From: Arenimonas sp049195245
Lineage (GTDB): Bacteria > Pseudomonadota > Gammaproteobacteria > Xanthomonadales > Xanthomonadaceae
Length of the DNA: 64,000 nt
Assembly: GCF_049195245.1 (NCBI RefSeq)
Contig: NZ_JBMIRR010000027.1
Span: 682,001-746,000 of the forward strand
Reading direction: 5' to 3'
Positions 33,896-44,590 of the stretch are shown here, one piece after another; within the stretch, counting starts at the first letter, position 1; each line of letters starts with the position of its first letter. The notes under the pieces were generated by a model that had not been told where the DNA came from, searched no databases, and saw nothing but the letters and a program-made list of their open reading frames with translations. Made by a program: the position numbers and the translations under genes.

Positions 33896-34672
33896 TCACT
33901 TCTCGACGAAGGCCCGTTCGAAGACGTATTCGCCGGCGGTGCCGATGCGCGGCGCCGGGCGGAAGCCCCGGGCATCGAGCAGGGCGCGGAAGTCGGCCAA
34001 CATTTGCGGGCTGCCGCAGATCATGGCCCGGTCCCGGGCGGCGTCCAGCGGCTCGAGCCCCAGGTCGGCCTGCATCCGGCCGCTGTCCATCAGGCTGGTC
34101 AGGCGGCCGGCATTCCGGAAGGGCTCGCGGCTGACCGCCGGGTAGTACCGCAGCTGCCGGGTGATCACCTCGCCCAGATGCTCATGGCGGGGCAATTCGT
34201 TGACGATGTAGTCGTGGTAGCACAGATCGCCGACGCCGCGGACGCCGTGGGTCAGGATGACCCGCTCGAAGCGCTCGTAGGTTTCCGGGTCCTTCACGAT
34301 GCCCAGGAAGGGCGCCAGGCCGGTGCCGGTGGCCAGCAGGTAGAGGTTCCGGCCCGGGTGCAGGTCGCTGATCAGCAGGGTGCCGGTGGGCTTGCGGCTC
34401 ACCAGCACGTCGTCGCCGGGCTGGATGTGGCACAGCCGGGACGTGAGCGGGCCGTTGGGCACCTTGATGCTGAAGAACTCCAGCTCCTCCTCCCAGTTGG
34501 CGCTGGCGATGGAGTACGCGCGCATCAGGGGCCGGCCGTCCACGGGCAGCCCGATCATCACGAATTGGCCGTTCTCGAAGCGCAGGCCGTCGTCCCGGGT
34601 GGTCGTGAAGCTGAAGTAGTCGTCGTTCCAGTGCCGGACGCTGAGCACGCGCTCGGTGGCGAAGGCGGACAT
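33896..34672 (-). CDS. fpr: Ferredoxin--NADP reductase
   Basis: A 258-residue FNR of the bacterial subclass I type. The FAD-binding RAYSIASANWEEELEFF and the pyrophosphate-binding LLATGTGLAPFLG, together with the closing EYVFERAFVEK, are all conserved; the C-terminal aromatic before the end is typical for this family. It transfers electrons between NADPH and ferredoxin or flavodoxin and is often part of the oxidative response. The start at 34672 gives the family N-terminus (MSAFATERVLSVRHW). The promoter may overlap that of the divergent cold-shock gene. Confidence 0.93.
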   Translation of the reverse strand: MSAFATERVLSVRHWNDDYFSFTTTRDDGLRFENGQFVMIGLPVDGRPLMRAYSIASANWEEELEFFSIKVPNGPLTSRLCHIQPGDDVLVSRKPTGTLLISDLHPGRNLYLLATGTGLAPFLGIVKDPETYERFERVILTHGVRGVGDLCYHDYIVNELPRHEHLGEVITRQLRYYPAVSREPFRNAGRLTSLMDSGRMQADLGLEPLDAARDRAMICGSPQMLADFRALLDARGFRPAPRIGTAGEYVFERAFVEK

Positions 34673-34719
34673 GCAGGGAGCTCGGGCCGGGGCAGGAAGG
34701 GACCCCGAATTGTACGACA

Positions 34720-34749
34720 TTCGCAATCCCGGCCATAAGCGAGTATGGT
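34720..34749 (+). promoter_or_regulatory. Promoter of the first cold-shock gene
   Basis: TTCGCA, an 18-base spacer and TATGGT. The same architecture (TTGGCA, 18 bases, TATGGT) precedes the second cold-shock gene. The predicted transcript would carry an untranslated leader of about 67 bases. Confidence 0.6.
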
Positions 34750-34822
34750 CACGGGACTGCGGTTGCCGGTATCACGGCTGATCGTGGTTACCCAACCAAC
34801 TGTTACAACAAGGATTAGAGAT

Positions 34823-35032
34823 ATGTCGGATCGTCAGACTGGAACCGTGAAGTGGTTCAACGACGCCAAGGGCTTTGGCTTCATCACCCCGGAAAGCGGC
34901 GAGGACGTGTTTGTCCACTTCCGTTCCATCCAGGGCACCGGCTTCAAGTCCCTGCAGGAAGGCCAGAAGGTCTCCTTCAAGGTCGTGAAGGGCCAGAAGG
35001 GCATGCAGGCGGACGAAGTGCAGCCGCTGTAA
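34823..35032 (+). CDS. Cold-shock domain protein (CspA family), copy 1
   Basis: A 69-residue single CSD protein. The RNP1 (KGFGFI) and RNP2 (VFVHF) motifs bind single-stranded RNA/DNA; such proteins act as RNA chaperones. AGGATTAGAG precedes the ATG. It differs from the copy at about 43.7 kb at only a few positions (QTG versus QIG, TPESG versus SRENG, KVV versus KLV, final L versus M). Confidence 0.97.
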   Translation: MSDRQTGTVKWFNDAKGFGFITPESGEDVFVHFRSIQGTGFKSLQEGQKVSFKVVKGQKGMQADEVQPL

Positions 35033-35057
35033 TCGCTGCCGCCAAGCAATGCTGATC

Positions 35058-35088
35058 AAGCCCTGGCCGGCAACGGCCGGGGCTTTTT
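35058..35088 (+). terminator. Intrinsic terminator of the cold-shock gene
   Basis: A 12-bp stem (AAGCCCTGGCCG / CGGCCGGGGCTT, one T-G pair) with loop GCAA followed by TTTTT. Confidence 0.9.
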
Positions 35089-35197
35089 CTTGGCGCGTGC
35101 GGGCCGCCGCATTTGCGCGGGCCCCGCGCTTGGCCTAGCCTATGCGCCCTTTTCCCGCCGACCGCGCCCCCGGGTCCGGCCTCCCCCAAGGATTCCC

Positions 35198-35680
35198 ATG
35201 CAGATTGCCGAGCGCACCGTCGCGTCCTTCCACTACACCCTGACCGATGACGCGGGCACGGTGATCGATTCCTCCCGCGGCGCCGATCCGCTGACCTACC
35301 TGCACGGCGTCGGTAACATCGTGCCGGGCCTGGAGAAGGCCATGGAAGGTCGCCGCGCCGGCGACAGCTTCGACGTCAAGGTGTCCCCGGAAGAGGGCTA
35401 CGGCACGCCGAACGAAATGCTGATCCAGGTCGTGCCGCGCGAAGCCTTCCAGGGCGTGGACGACATCGAGGTCGGCATGCAGTTCCAGGCGCAGACCCCG
35501 CAGGGCGCCATCTCGGTGGTCATCGCCAAGATCGAGGACGGCATGGTCACCGTGGACGGCAACCACCCGCTGGCCGGCCAGAACCTCAACTTCGCCATCG
35601 AAGTGGTGGACGTGCGCGACGCCTCCGTCGAGGAAGTGGTGCACGGCCACGTGCACGGCGCCGGCGGCCACAACCACTGA
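35198..35680 (+). CDS. slyD: FKBP-type peptidyl-prolyl isomerase SlyD
   Basis: A 160-residue SlyD-type protein: an FKBP domain (MQIAERTVASFHYTLTDDAG, then GVGNIVPGLEKAMEGR) interrupted by the IF chaperone domain (about 75-120), and a short His-containing tail (VHGHVHGAGGHNH) that can bind nickel or other metals. It is a cytosolic folding helper and may serve hydrogenase-like metal delivery in other species. The tail is shorter than in E. coli. It is followed by the CoA-binding gene five bases on. Confidence 0.92.
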   Translation: MQIAERTVASFHYTLTDDAGTVIDSSRGADPLTYLHGVGNIVPGLEKAMEGRRAGDSFDVKVSPEEGYGTPNEMLIQVVPREAFQGVDDIEVGMQFQAQTPQGAISVVIAKIEDGMVTVDGNHPLAGQNLNFAIEVVDVRDASVEEVVHGHVHGAGGHNH

Positions 35681-35685
35681 ACGCC

Positions 35686-36129
35686 ATGGGTGCCCGCGGC
35701 CGCCTGATCGAATCGGAAACCGACCTGCGGGCGCTGCTGGCGCGCGTGCGGCGGGTGGCGGTGCTGGGCATCAAGACCGAGTCCCAGCGCGGCCAGCCGG
35801 CCATCGAAGTGCCGCGCTATCTCGAGCGCGCCGGCCTGGACGTGGTGCCGGTGCCGGTCTACTACCCCGAGGTGGAAACCATCCTGGGCCGGCCGGTCTA
35901 CCGCAGCCTGGCCGAGATTCCGGGTGACATCGACCTGGTGGACGTGTTCCGTCGCTCCAAGGACCTGATGCCGCACCTGGCCGACGTGCTGGCCAAGCGG
36001 CCACCGGCGGTCTGGCTGCAGTCGGGCATCCGCCACGCCGCGTTCGCCGAGGCCCTGCTCGAGGCCGGCATCGATGTGGTGCAGGACCGTTGCCTGATGG
36101 TGGACCACCGACACTTCGCGACCGCCTGA
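35686..36129 (+). CDS. CoA-binding domain protein (YccU-like)
   Basis: A 147-residue Rossmann-type CoA-binding protein. VAVLGIKTESQRGQPAIEVPRYL opens the nucleotide fold and QDRCLMVDHRH is the conserved C-terminal segment containing the Cys of this family. Function is unknown. It lies five bases after slyD on the same strand, so the two are probably co-transcribed. Confidence 0.88.
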   Translation: MGARGRLIESETDLRALLARVRRVAVLGIKTESQRGQPAIEVPRYLERAGLDVVPVPVYYPEVETILGRPVYRSLAEIPGDIDLVDVFRRSKDLMPHLADVLAKRPPAVWLQSGIRHAAFAEALLEAGIDVVQDRCLMVDHRHFATA

Positions 36130-36133
36130 GTCT

Positions 36134-37249
36134 TCAGGGCGGTGCGGCCCCGCGGCCTCCGCGCCGGGTCGCCTGCAGGAACGGCGCCAGGTGCTGCCGC
36201 CACACGCCCTCGGGCACGTCGTCGGGATCCAGGTTTCCGTACTCCGCCGGCCAAGTGCCGTCGCGCGGCAGGCGGTAAGTGCCCATCAGGCGGTCGATGA
36301 CCGGCAGGTGGATGGCGTAGTGCGCGTCCACGTAGCGCGGATCGCGCGCGTGGTGCCAGTGATGGTAGCGGGGCAGCACCAGCACCTGCTCCAGCCAGCC
36401 GAAGCGCAGTCCCAGGTTGGCGTGCGCCAGCACCGCCTGCAGCCCGACCAGGATCACGTAGGCGTTGATCGCCGGCTGCGAAAAACCCAGCACCACCAGC
36501 GGCAGCAGCACGAAGCTTCGGGTCAGCACGATCTCGAACAGATGCATGCGCGATCCCGCCAGCCAGTCCATGTGCCGGCTGCTGTGGTGGATGGCATGGA
36601 AGCGCCACAGCCAGGGCACGCGGTGGTAGGCGCGGTGAAGCACGGCCTGCGCCAGGTCGGCGCACACGACCGCGATCATGAACTGCAGCCAGACCGGCAA
36701 GGATTGCAGCGACGCTGCCAGCGCCGGGAAGGCCACCAGCGCCGCGATGTGCGTGGTCCAGGCCGTGACCAGGATCAGGATGAACTGCACCAGCACGTGG
36801 CTGAGGAAGAAATAGGCCAGGTCGGTGCGCCAGCCGGGCCGCAGCAGCGACTGGTCCAGGCGGCCCAGCGCGCGTTCGATCGGCACGAACACCAGGGCCG
36901 AGAAGAACAGCGACACCACGAACCAGTCCAGCCCCAGCGACCACGGCGTCTGCCCGATGGGATCCAGCTGCACGTCGGTGCCGCCCAGCAGCACGGCCAG
37001 GGTGGCGCTGCCCACGCCCAGCAACGCCACACGGCGGTTGCGTCCGCGCAGGATGGCCACGGTGCCCAGCACGAAGGCCGCCACCAGTCCGAACAGCAGA
37101 AGGCCGCGCGCGAAATCCTCGCTGTACACCCGGCGGAAGTCGCGGCTGGTCAGCAGTTCGGGAAAGTGGAAACACACCACGGCGATCAGGCTCAGGACGC
37201 CGAGCCAGGCGGAAAGATGGGCGAACCAGGAGGGCCGCGTGGGACGCAT
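36134..37249 (-). CDS. Sterol desaturase / fatty acid hydroxylase family membrane protein
   Basis: A 371-residue membrane protein with hydrophobic helices in the N-terminal 180 residues and a C-terminal di-iron domain of the fatty-acid hydroxylase superfamily. The histidine boxes are HRAYH, HAIHHS and HHWHH, as needed to bind the di-iron centre. Members hydroxylate or desaturate lipid chains; the substrate here is unknown. The start at 37249 is preceded by a short unlikely extension. It converges on the CoA-binding gene. Confidence 0.88.
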   Translation of the reverse strand: MRPTRPSWFAHLSAWLGVLSLIAVVCFHFPELLTSRDFRRVYSEDFARGLLLFGLVAAFVLGTVAILRGRNRRVALLGVGSATLAVLLGGTDVQLDPIGQTPWSLGLDWFVVSLFFSALVFVPIERALGRLDQSLLRPGWRTDLAYFFLSHVLVQFILILVTAWTTHIAALVAFPALAASLQSLPVWLQFMIAVVCADLAQAVLHRAYHRVPWLWRFHAIHHSSRHMDWLAGSRMHLFEIVLTRSFVLLPLVVLGFSQPAINAYVILVGLQAVLAHANLGLRFGWLEQVLVLPRYHHWHHARDPRYVDAHYAIHLPVIDRLMGTYRLPRDGTWPAEYGNLDPDDVPEGVWRQHLAPFLQATRRGGRGAAPP

Positions 37250-37351
37250 GGGGGGTTTCCGTAGGCCTGTGCGCACGATAGGACAAGCGGCACAGGCCGG
37301 AAAGGGGAGGGCGCGCTAGAATGCCGCTCCCCCCGATTCCCGCCGTGCCAC

Positions 37352-37741
37352 GTGACATCCCTGCCCCCCGATATCCGCATCCGTTACGAAGACCGTCCCG
37401 GTTACCTCTACGCCGAAGTCACCGGACCCCGCGACAGCCACGAGATCTCCCTGGCCTACTGGGCCGACATCGCCAGCCAGTGCCGGCGCCGCCAGGCCCG
37501 CAAGCTGCTGGTGCTGGAGAACCTGGGCGACCACGTCGGCGAGCGCGACCTGCCTGCGGTGGTCGACCACCTGATCGAACTGGGCCTGGACCAGGTACAG
37601 GTAGCCTTCGTCGTCGGACGCATCGAGCTGATGGCGCACATGGAGCACGGCGAAATCCTGGCCCTGGAGCGTGGCGCCAACGGCCGCGTGTTCGGCAACG
37701 TCACCGTCGCCGAACGCTGGCTGCGACACGGCGGCCACTGA
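37352..37741 (+). CDS. Conserved hypothetical protein (129 residues)
   Basis: A soluble alpha/beta protein starting with GTG (MTSLPPDIRIRYE). The pattern of strand, helix and LVLENLGDHV resembles small STAS/SpoIIAA-like folds, but I do not recognise a named family. TAGAAT (37317-37322) lies about 30 bases upstream as a -10 candidate. No ribosome-binding site is obvious. Confidence 0.7.
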   Translation: MTSLPPDIRIRYEDRPGYLYAEVTGPRDSHEISLAYWADIASQCRRRQARKLLVLENLGDHVGERDLPAVVDHLIELGLDQVQVAFVVGRIELMAHMEHGEILALERGANGRVFGNVTVAERWLRHGGH

Positions 37742-37750
37742 GGCCGGCAA

Positions 37751-39841
37751 TCACTCCGCTTCGACGGAGATCGCGACGCCGTTGAGCGCCGCATTGCCCG
37801 ACGGCAGGTCCAGCTGCTGCGGATCGCTCAGGTCGTTGTAGTTCGCGCCGGGTACCGCTTCGGCGCGCCGCTGCCGCGTGCCTCCGCGATCATGGCCAAA
37901 GCCATGGGGCAGGCAGGCCACGCCCGGCATGACCTCGTCGCTGGCGCAGACTTCGGTGCTTACCTCGCCCGTGGCCGAGGCGATGCGCACGCGTGCGCCA
38001 TCGGCCAGCGCGCGCCGCGCCAGGTCGTCCGGATGCATCAGCAGCTGGTGCCGCGCCTTGCCTTTGACCAGCCGCGGCGCGTTGTGCATCCACGAATTGT
38101 TGCTGCGCACGTCGCGGCGGCCGATCAGGCGCAGCGCGTTGCCATCGACGCCCGCTGCGGCCTGCTGCAGCCGCGTCAGGTCCTGCAGCAGCAGGGGCGG
38201 TGCGCATTCGATGCAGCCGCTGGCGGTTTCCAGCCGCGACAGCAACGACGGCCGCAGCGGCCCAAGGTCGATGCCGTGGGGCGAGGCCACCAGCGTGTCC
38301 CAGTCCAGGCCGGAGCCGCCGCGCTCCAGACCCGCCCGGATCACGTCCAACGGCGGCAGCGCCTCTCGCCAGGGCTTGCCGGCCGCTGCGCTGTAGTGGC
38401 GGCCCAGGGCGTTGATGATCTGCCAGTCGGCACGCTGGTCATCGGGCTGCGCATGCAAGGGCAGGCTCAGCTTGGCCACGCGGCGCACCGCGAAACTGTT
38501 GAAGTGCAGGTCGTAGTGCGGCTGGGTCAGCGGCGAGGCCGGCGGCAGGATCAGGTGCGCATGCCGGGTGGTCTCGTTGAGGTAGATGTCGATGCTGACC
38601 ATGTAGTCCAGAGACGCCAGCGCGCGGTCCAGCCCGCGGCCATCGGGCGTGGACAGCACCGGGTTGCCAGCACAGGTCAGCAGCGCGCGCAGCTGGCCGG
38701 GGCCGGGCGTGAGTATTTCCTCGGCCAGCACCGCCACCGGCAGTTCGCCCGCGAATTCGGGCAGGCCGCGGACACGGCTGCGCCAGCGATCGCGCTGGCC
38801 CGGCGAGGTTCCAGGGCCAGTGACGGGAAAGGCTGCCTCGTTGGGCAGGGCGCCACCCTCGCGATCGAGGTTGCCGCTGACCAGGTTCACCAGCTGGATC
38901 AGCCACTGGCACAGGCTGCCGTAGGCCTGGGTGGACACGCCCATACGGCCGTAGGCGACCGCCGCCGGCGCGGCCAGGAAATCGGCGGCGATGGTGCGGA
39001 TGTCGGAGCGCGAAATCCCAGTACGCGCCTCGACCTCACCCGTGTCCACCGCCAGGACGGCCGCCAAAGCCTCGTCCAGGCCTGCGAGCCTGCCCGCGTA
39101 GGCCTGCACGCGCGGCGGCCCGAGCGCCAGCATTTCCTGCAGCAGCGCCAGCAGGAACCAGGCATCCGTGCCGGGCCGGATGAAGTGGTGGCGGCTGGCC
39201 ATGGCCGCGGTTTCGGTGCGGCGCGGGTCGAGCACCACGAGCCGGCCGCGTTCGACCAGCGCCTGCAGCCGCTTCTGCACGCCCGGCGCGGTCATCAGGC
39301 TGCCGTTGGACGCGACCGGGTTGGCGCCCAGCATCAGCAGGTAACCGGTGCGGTCGATGTCGGGGACCGGCAGCAGGAACTGGTGGCCGTACATCAGCCA
39401 GTCCACCAGCTGGTGCGGCCACTGGTCCACCGATGACGCGCTGAAGAAGTTGCGGCTGCGGAAGGCCCGCAGCAGGGCGGGCAGGTAGGCGATGTGGCCG
39501 AAGTGGTGCACGTTCGGATTGCCCAGGTACGCCCCCACGGCGTCGGAGCCATGCGCCGACTGCGCGGCGGCCAAACGTTCCCCGGCCTCGGCGAAGGCCT
39601 CGTCCCAGCCGACCTCCTCCCAGTCGCTGCCGCGACGACGCAGGGGGCGGCGCAGGCGATCGGGGTCGGCCTCCAGGTCGAGGATGGCATTGCCCTTCGG
39701 GCAGACATGGCCACGGCTGAAGGGATCTGCGGCATCGCCCCGGATGGCGACCAGGTCGGGGCCTTCGTACTGCAGCTCCAGGCCGCAGATCGCCTCGCAC
39801 AGCGGGCACGCACGGAACCGGGACGTCCTGGCCACGACCAC
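37751..39841 (-). CDS. Molybdopterin-dependent oxidoreductase (formate-dehydrogenase-like large subunit)
   Basis: A 696-residue MopB protein. An N-terminal [4Fe-4S] motif is visible (Cys12, Cys15, Cys19, Cys47 in GHVCPKG), and the C-terminal domain carries the molybdopterin-dinucleotide contacts (QLLMHPDDLARRALADGA). At the place where formate dehydrogenases carry Cys or Sec the segment reads SASSVDQWPHQ, so the ligand would be Asp or Ser, not Cys/Sec. It begins at GTG. No small subunit or electron-transfer partner gene is adjacent, and the substrate is unknown. No signal peptide was found. Confidence 0.88.
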   Translation of the reverse strand: MVVARTSRFRACPLCEAICGLELQYEGPDLVAIRGDAADPFSRGHVCPKGNAILDLEADPDRLRRPLRRRGSDWEEVGWDEAFAEAGERLAAAQSAHGSDAVGAYLGNPNVHHFGHIAYLPALLRAFRSRNFFSASSVDQWPHQLVDWLMYGHQFLLPVPDIDRTGYLLMLGANPVASNGSLMTAPGVQKRLQALVERGRLVVLDPRRTETAAMASRHHFIRPGTDAWFLLALLQEMLALGPPRVQAYAGRLAGLDEALAAVLAVDTGEVEARTGISRSDIRTIAADFLAAPAAVAYGRMGVSTQAYGSLCQWLIQLVNLVSGNLDREGGALPNEAAFPVTGPGTSPGQRDRWRSRVRGLPEFAGELPVAVLAEEILTPGPGQLRALLTCAGNPVLSTPDGRGLDRALASLDYMVSIDIYLNETTRHAHLILPPASPLTQPHYDLHFNSFAVRRVAKLSLPLHAQPDDQRADWQIINALGRHYSAAAGKPWREALPPLDVIRAGLERGGSGLDWDTLVASPHGIDLGPLRPSLLSRLETASGCIECAPPLLLQDLTRLQQAAAGVDGNALRLIGRRDVRSNNSWMHNAPRLVKGKARHQLLMHPDDLARRALADGARVRIASATGEVSTEVCASDEVMPGVACLPHGFGHDRGGTRQRRAEAVPGANYNDLSDPQQLDLPSGNAALNGVAISVEAE

Positions 39842-39904
39842 CTCGTAATGCGGGGATGGCCGATCTTATCGCCTAAGACCCGGGCCGAGGTGGCCGCTTG
39901 CCTG

Positions 39905-39910
39905 TAAACT
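39905..39910 (+). promoter_or_regulatory. -10 box (TAAACT) placed for a leaderless transcript
   Basis: TAAACT, six bases (GGCGGC), then the ATG of uup. No Shine-Dalgarno is present in the six bases. Confidence 0.55.
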
Positions 39911-39916
39911 GGCGGC

Positions 39917-41806
<1,890 letters not shown>

Positions 41807-41820
41807 ACCGCCTGCGGGGG

Positions 41821-41826
41821 TAAAAT
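41821..41826 (+). promoter_or_regulatory. -10 box (TAAAAT) of the fumarase gene
   Basis: TAAAAT overlaps an in-frame ATG at 41825, which suggests that this ATG is not the true start. The downstream GTG at 41858 would then have a leader of about 25 bases with AAGG upstream. Confidence 0.5.
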
Positions 41827-41857
41827 GGCGGCCTCGCGCATCGTCCCAAGGCCCGCC

Positions 41858-43378
41858 GTGTCCCAGCCGATCAAGCAGGAAGATTTCATCCAGAGCGTCG
41901 CCGACGCGCTGCAGTACATCTCGTACTACCACCCGGTGGACTACATCCGGAACCTCGCCGCCGCCTACGAGCGCGAGCAGTCGACGGCCGCGCGCGATGC
42001 GATCGCCCAGATCCTGATCAACTCCCGCATGTGCGCCGAGGGCCACCGTCCGATCTGCCAGGACACCGGCATCGTCACCGTCTTCCTCGAGATCGGCATG
42101 GACGTGCGCTGGGCCGACGCCACGATGGGCGTGGAGGACATGGTCAACGAGGGCGTGCGCCGCGCCTACAACCACCCCGACAACAAGCTGCGCGCCAGCG
42201 TGCTGGCCGATCCGGCCGGCAAGCGCAGCAACACCAAGGACAACACGCCGGCCGTCGTCAACTTCAAGGTGGTGCCGGGCGATACCGTGGACGTGATCGT
42301 GGCGGCCAAGGGCGGCGGCTCGGAAGCCAAGTCCAAGTTCGCCATGCTCAATCCCTCCGATTCGATCGTGGACTGGGTGCTGAAGACCGTGCCGACCATG
42401 GGCGCCGGCTGGTGCCCGCCCGGCATGCTCGGCATCGGCATCGGCGGCACCGCCGAGAAGGCCATGCTGCTGGCCAAGGAGGCGCTGATGGAGCCGATCG
42501 ACATCACCGACCTGCAGGCGCGCGGCGCCTCCAACCGGGCCGAGGAGCTGCGGCTGGAGCTGTTCGAGAAGGTCAATGCGCTCGGCATCGGCGCCCAGGG
42601 GCTGGGCGGCCTGACCACGGTGCTGGACATCAAGGTCAAGGACTATCCGACGCACGCCGCCAACCTGCCGGTGGCGATGATTCCGAACTGCGCGGCCACC
42701 CGTCATGCGCACTTCACCCTCGATGGCAGCGGCCCGGTGATGCTCGAGCCGCCGTCGCTGGAAGACTGGCCCAAGCTGACCTACGACACGTCCAAGGGCC
42801 GCCGCGTCGACCTGGACAAGATCACCCGCGAGGACGTGGCCAGCTTCCGCCCCGGCGAAGTGCTGCTGCTCAACGGCAAGCTGCTCACCGGCCGCGACGC
42901 TGCCCACAAGCGCATGGTGGACATGCTCAATCGCGGCGAGCCGCTGCCGGTGGACCTGCGCGGCCGCTTCATCTACTACGTCGGCCCGGTGGACCCGGTG
43001 CGCGACGAGGTGGTGGGCCCGGCCGGCCCGACCACCGCCACCCGCATGGACAAGTTCACCGAGCAGGTGCTGGCCCAGACCGGCCTGATGGGCATGGTCG
43101 GCAAGGCCGAGCGGGGGCCGGTGGCGATCGAGGCCATCCGCAAGCACGGCTCGGTCTACCTGATGGCCGTGGGCGGCGCGGCCTACCTGGTCTCCAAGGC
43201 CATCAAGGCCTCCCGGGTGGTGGGGTTTGCCGACCTGGGCATGGAGGCCATCTACGAATTCGAGGTCCGGGACATGCCGGTCACCGTGGCGGTGGACTCC
43301 ACCGGCGAGTCGGTGCACCGGACCGGGCCGAGGGAATGGCAGTCCCGGATCGGCAAGATCCCGGTTGTCCTGGACTGA
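41858..43378 (+). CDS. Fumarate hydratase, class I (iron-sulfur)
   Basis: A homodimeric class I fumarase of the FumA/FumB type, 506 residues from the GTG. It interconverts fumarate and malate in the TCA cycle using an oxygen-sensitive [4Fe-4S] cluster. Cluster cysteines lie in HRPICQDTG, WCPPG-adjacent and IPNCAATRH segments; the C-terminal swivelling domain begins at about residue 310. The start is uncertain: the ATG at 41825 adds 11 residues but overlaps a TAAAAT box, whereas the GTG gives MSQPIKQEDFIQS, close to the usual family N-terminus. Upstream uup ends 18 bp before the first ATG. Confidence 0.93.
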   Translation: MSQPIKQEDFIQSVADALQYISYYHPVDYIRNLAAAYEREQSTAARDAIAQILINSRMCAEGHRPICQDTGIVTVFLEIGMDVRWADATMGVEDMVNEGVRRAYNHPDNKLRASVLADPAGKRSNTKDNTPAVVNFKVVPGDTVDVIVAAKGGGSEAKSKFAMLNPSDSIVDWVLKTVPTMGAGWCPPGMLGIGIGGTAEKAMLLAKEALMEPIDITDLQARGASNRAEELRLELFEKVNALGIGAQGLGGLTTVLDIKVKDYPTHAANLPVAMIPNCAATRHAHFTLDGSGPVMLEPPSLEDWPKLTYDTSKGRRVDLDKITREDVASFRPGEVLLLNGKLLTGRDAAHKRMVDMLNRGEPLPVDLRGRFIYYVGPVDPVRDEVVGPAGPTTATRMDKFTEQVLAQTGLMGMVGKAERGPVAIEAIRKHGSVYLMAVGGAAYLVSKAIKASRVVGFADLGMEAIYEFEVRDMPVTVAVDSTGESVHRTGPREWQSRIGKIPVVLD

Positions 43379-43439
43379 GGCGGGGCTGCCCGGGAACCTG
43401 AACGCCAGGCCCGGCGGCGGGTCCAAACCCCCGAAAGCA

Positions 43440-43469
43440 TTGGCATTCCGCGCCGGAAAGGCGTATGGT
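43440..43469 (+). promoter_or_regulatory. Promoter of the second cold-shock gene
   Basis: TTGGCA, an 18-base spacer and TATGGT, the same layout as at 34.7 kb. It predicts a leader of about 150 bases before the ATG, typical in length for cold-shock mRNA leaders. I see no other gene in this 249-bp gap. Confidence 0.65.
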
Positions 43470-43627
43470 CGCCGGCGACTGTGTTTGCGAAGGGTCACTG
43501 TGAATCGTGGCCTGATGCGGTAGATCCATCGATCCGCTACATCTTTTCACCTCGCTCTCCTTGCAACCCCAGTCGCGCGGCAGCCAGTGCTGCCGACGCT
43601 TCTTTCACTTGTTCCAAGGAGATTCAA

Positions 43628-43837
43628 ATGTCGGATCGTCAGATCGGTACCGTTAAGTGGTTCAACGACGCCAAGGGCTTCGGCTTCATCAGCCGCGAGA
43701 ACGGCGAAGATGTGTTCGTGCACTTCCGTTCCATCCAGGGCACGGGCTTCAAGTCCCTGCAGGAAGGCCAGAAGGTGTCCTTCAAGCTCGTCAAGGGCCA
43801 GAAGGGCATGCAGGCTGACGAAGTGCAGCCCATGTAA
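43628..43837 (+). CDS. Cold-shock domain protein (CspA family), copy 2
   Basis: A 69-residue CSD protein with RNP motifs KGFGFI and VFVHF. AAGGAG lies seven bases upstream of the ATG. It is nearly identical to the copy at 34.8 kb; the longer leader suggests different control. A strong terminator follows. Confidence 0.97.
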   Translation: MSDRQIGTVKWFNDAKGFGFISRENGEDVFVHFRSIQGTGFKSLQEGQKVSFKLVKGQKGMQADEVQPM

Positions 43838-43860
43838 TCGAGTCCCCACGGACCCGAACG

Positions 43861-43892
43861 AGCCCCGGCCGAAACGCCGGGGCTTTTTTTTT
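43861..43892 (+). terminator. Intrinsic terminator of the second cold-shock gene
   Basis: A 9-bp stem AGCCCCGGC / GCCGGGGCT followed by a run of nine T. Confidence 0.93.
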
Positions 43893-43953
43893 GGCTGCCG
43901 CCGTGCCCGGGCCGTCGTATGCTTCCGCTTCCCCCGGTAGCACGGAAGCCTGC

Positions 43954-44586
43954 ATGTACACCCTCTACTATTCGCCCGGCGCCGCCAGCCTGGTCGTGCA
44001 CTGGCTGCTGATCGAGATCGGCGCCAAACACGAGCTGCGCAAGCTCGACCTCGCCGGCGGCGAGCACAAGCGACCCGAGTACCTGGCGATCAATCCCAGC
44101 GGCGTGGTGCCCACGCTGCTGATCCATGGCGAACCGGTCAGCGAATGCGCCGCCCTGGTGCTGCACCTGGCGGATGCCCATCCGAGCTTCGGCCTCGCGC
44201 CGGAGCCGGGTACGGTGGAACGTGGCCGGTATTACCAGTGGATCCTGCACCTGGCCAATACCCTGCAGCCGGCGTTCCGCGTCTGGTTTTATCCCGCCGA
44301 GGCGGCTGGCGAAGCCAATGGCGAGGCCGCGCAGGAGCAGGCGCGGCTGCGCGTGGAGGCCTGCTGGGACCGCATCGAGGCGCACCTGGCCAAGCGTGGC
44401 CCCTACCTGCTGGGCGCGTCCGCCAGCGCCGCGGATTTCTACCTGACGATGCTGATGCGCTGGTCGCGCAACATGCCGCGGCCGGCCACGCACTGGCCGC
44501 AGCTGGCCGCGCTGGCCCAACGCATGAAGGCGCGCCCTTCGTTCCGGGTTCTGTACGAACGCGAAGGCCTCACCGAGTGGTCCTGA
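43954..44586 (+). CDS. Glutathione S-transferase
   Basis: A 210-residue GST, MYTLYYSPGAASLVVHWLLIE, whose N-terminus resembles beta-class and related bacterial GSTs, with the GSH contact block NPSGVVPTLLIHGEPVSECAA. The C-terminal helical domain includes DFYLTMLMRW. Its substrate is unknown. It is followed directly by the SDR-like gene four bases on, suggesting co-transcription. Confidence 0.9.
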   Translation: MYTLYYSPGAASLVVHWLLIEIGAKHELRKLDLAGGEHKRPEYLAINPSGVVPTLLIHGEPVSECAALVLHLADAHPSFGLAPEPGTVERGRYYQWILHLANTLQPAFRVWFYPAEAAGEANGEAAQEQARLRVEACWDRIEAHLAKRGPYLLGASASAADFYLTMLMRWSRNMPRPATHWPQLAALAQRMKARPSFRVLYEREGLTEWS

Positions 44587-44590
44587 TCCC

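Noticed and set aside
41825..41857. ATG at 41825 as the fumarase start
   Set aside because: It overlaps a TAAAAT box and adds 11 residues absent from usual family N-termini; kept only as an alternative.
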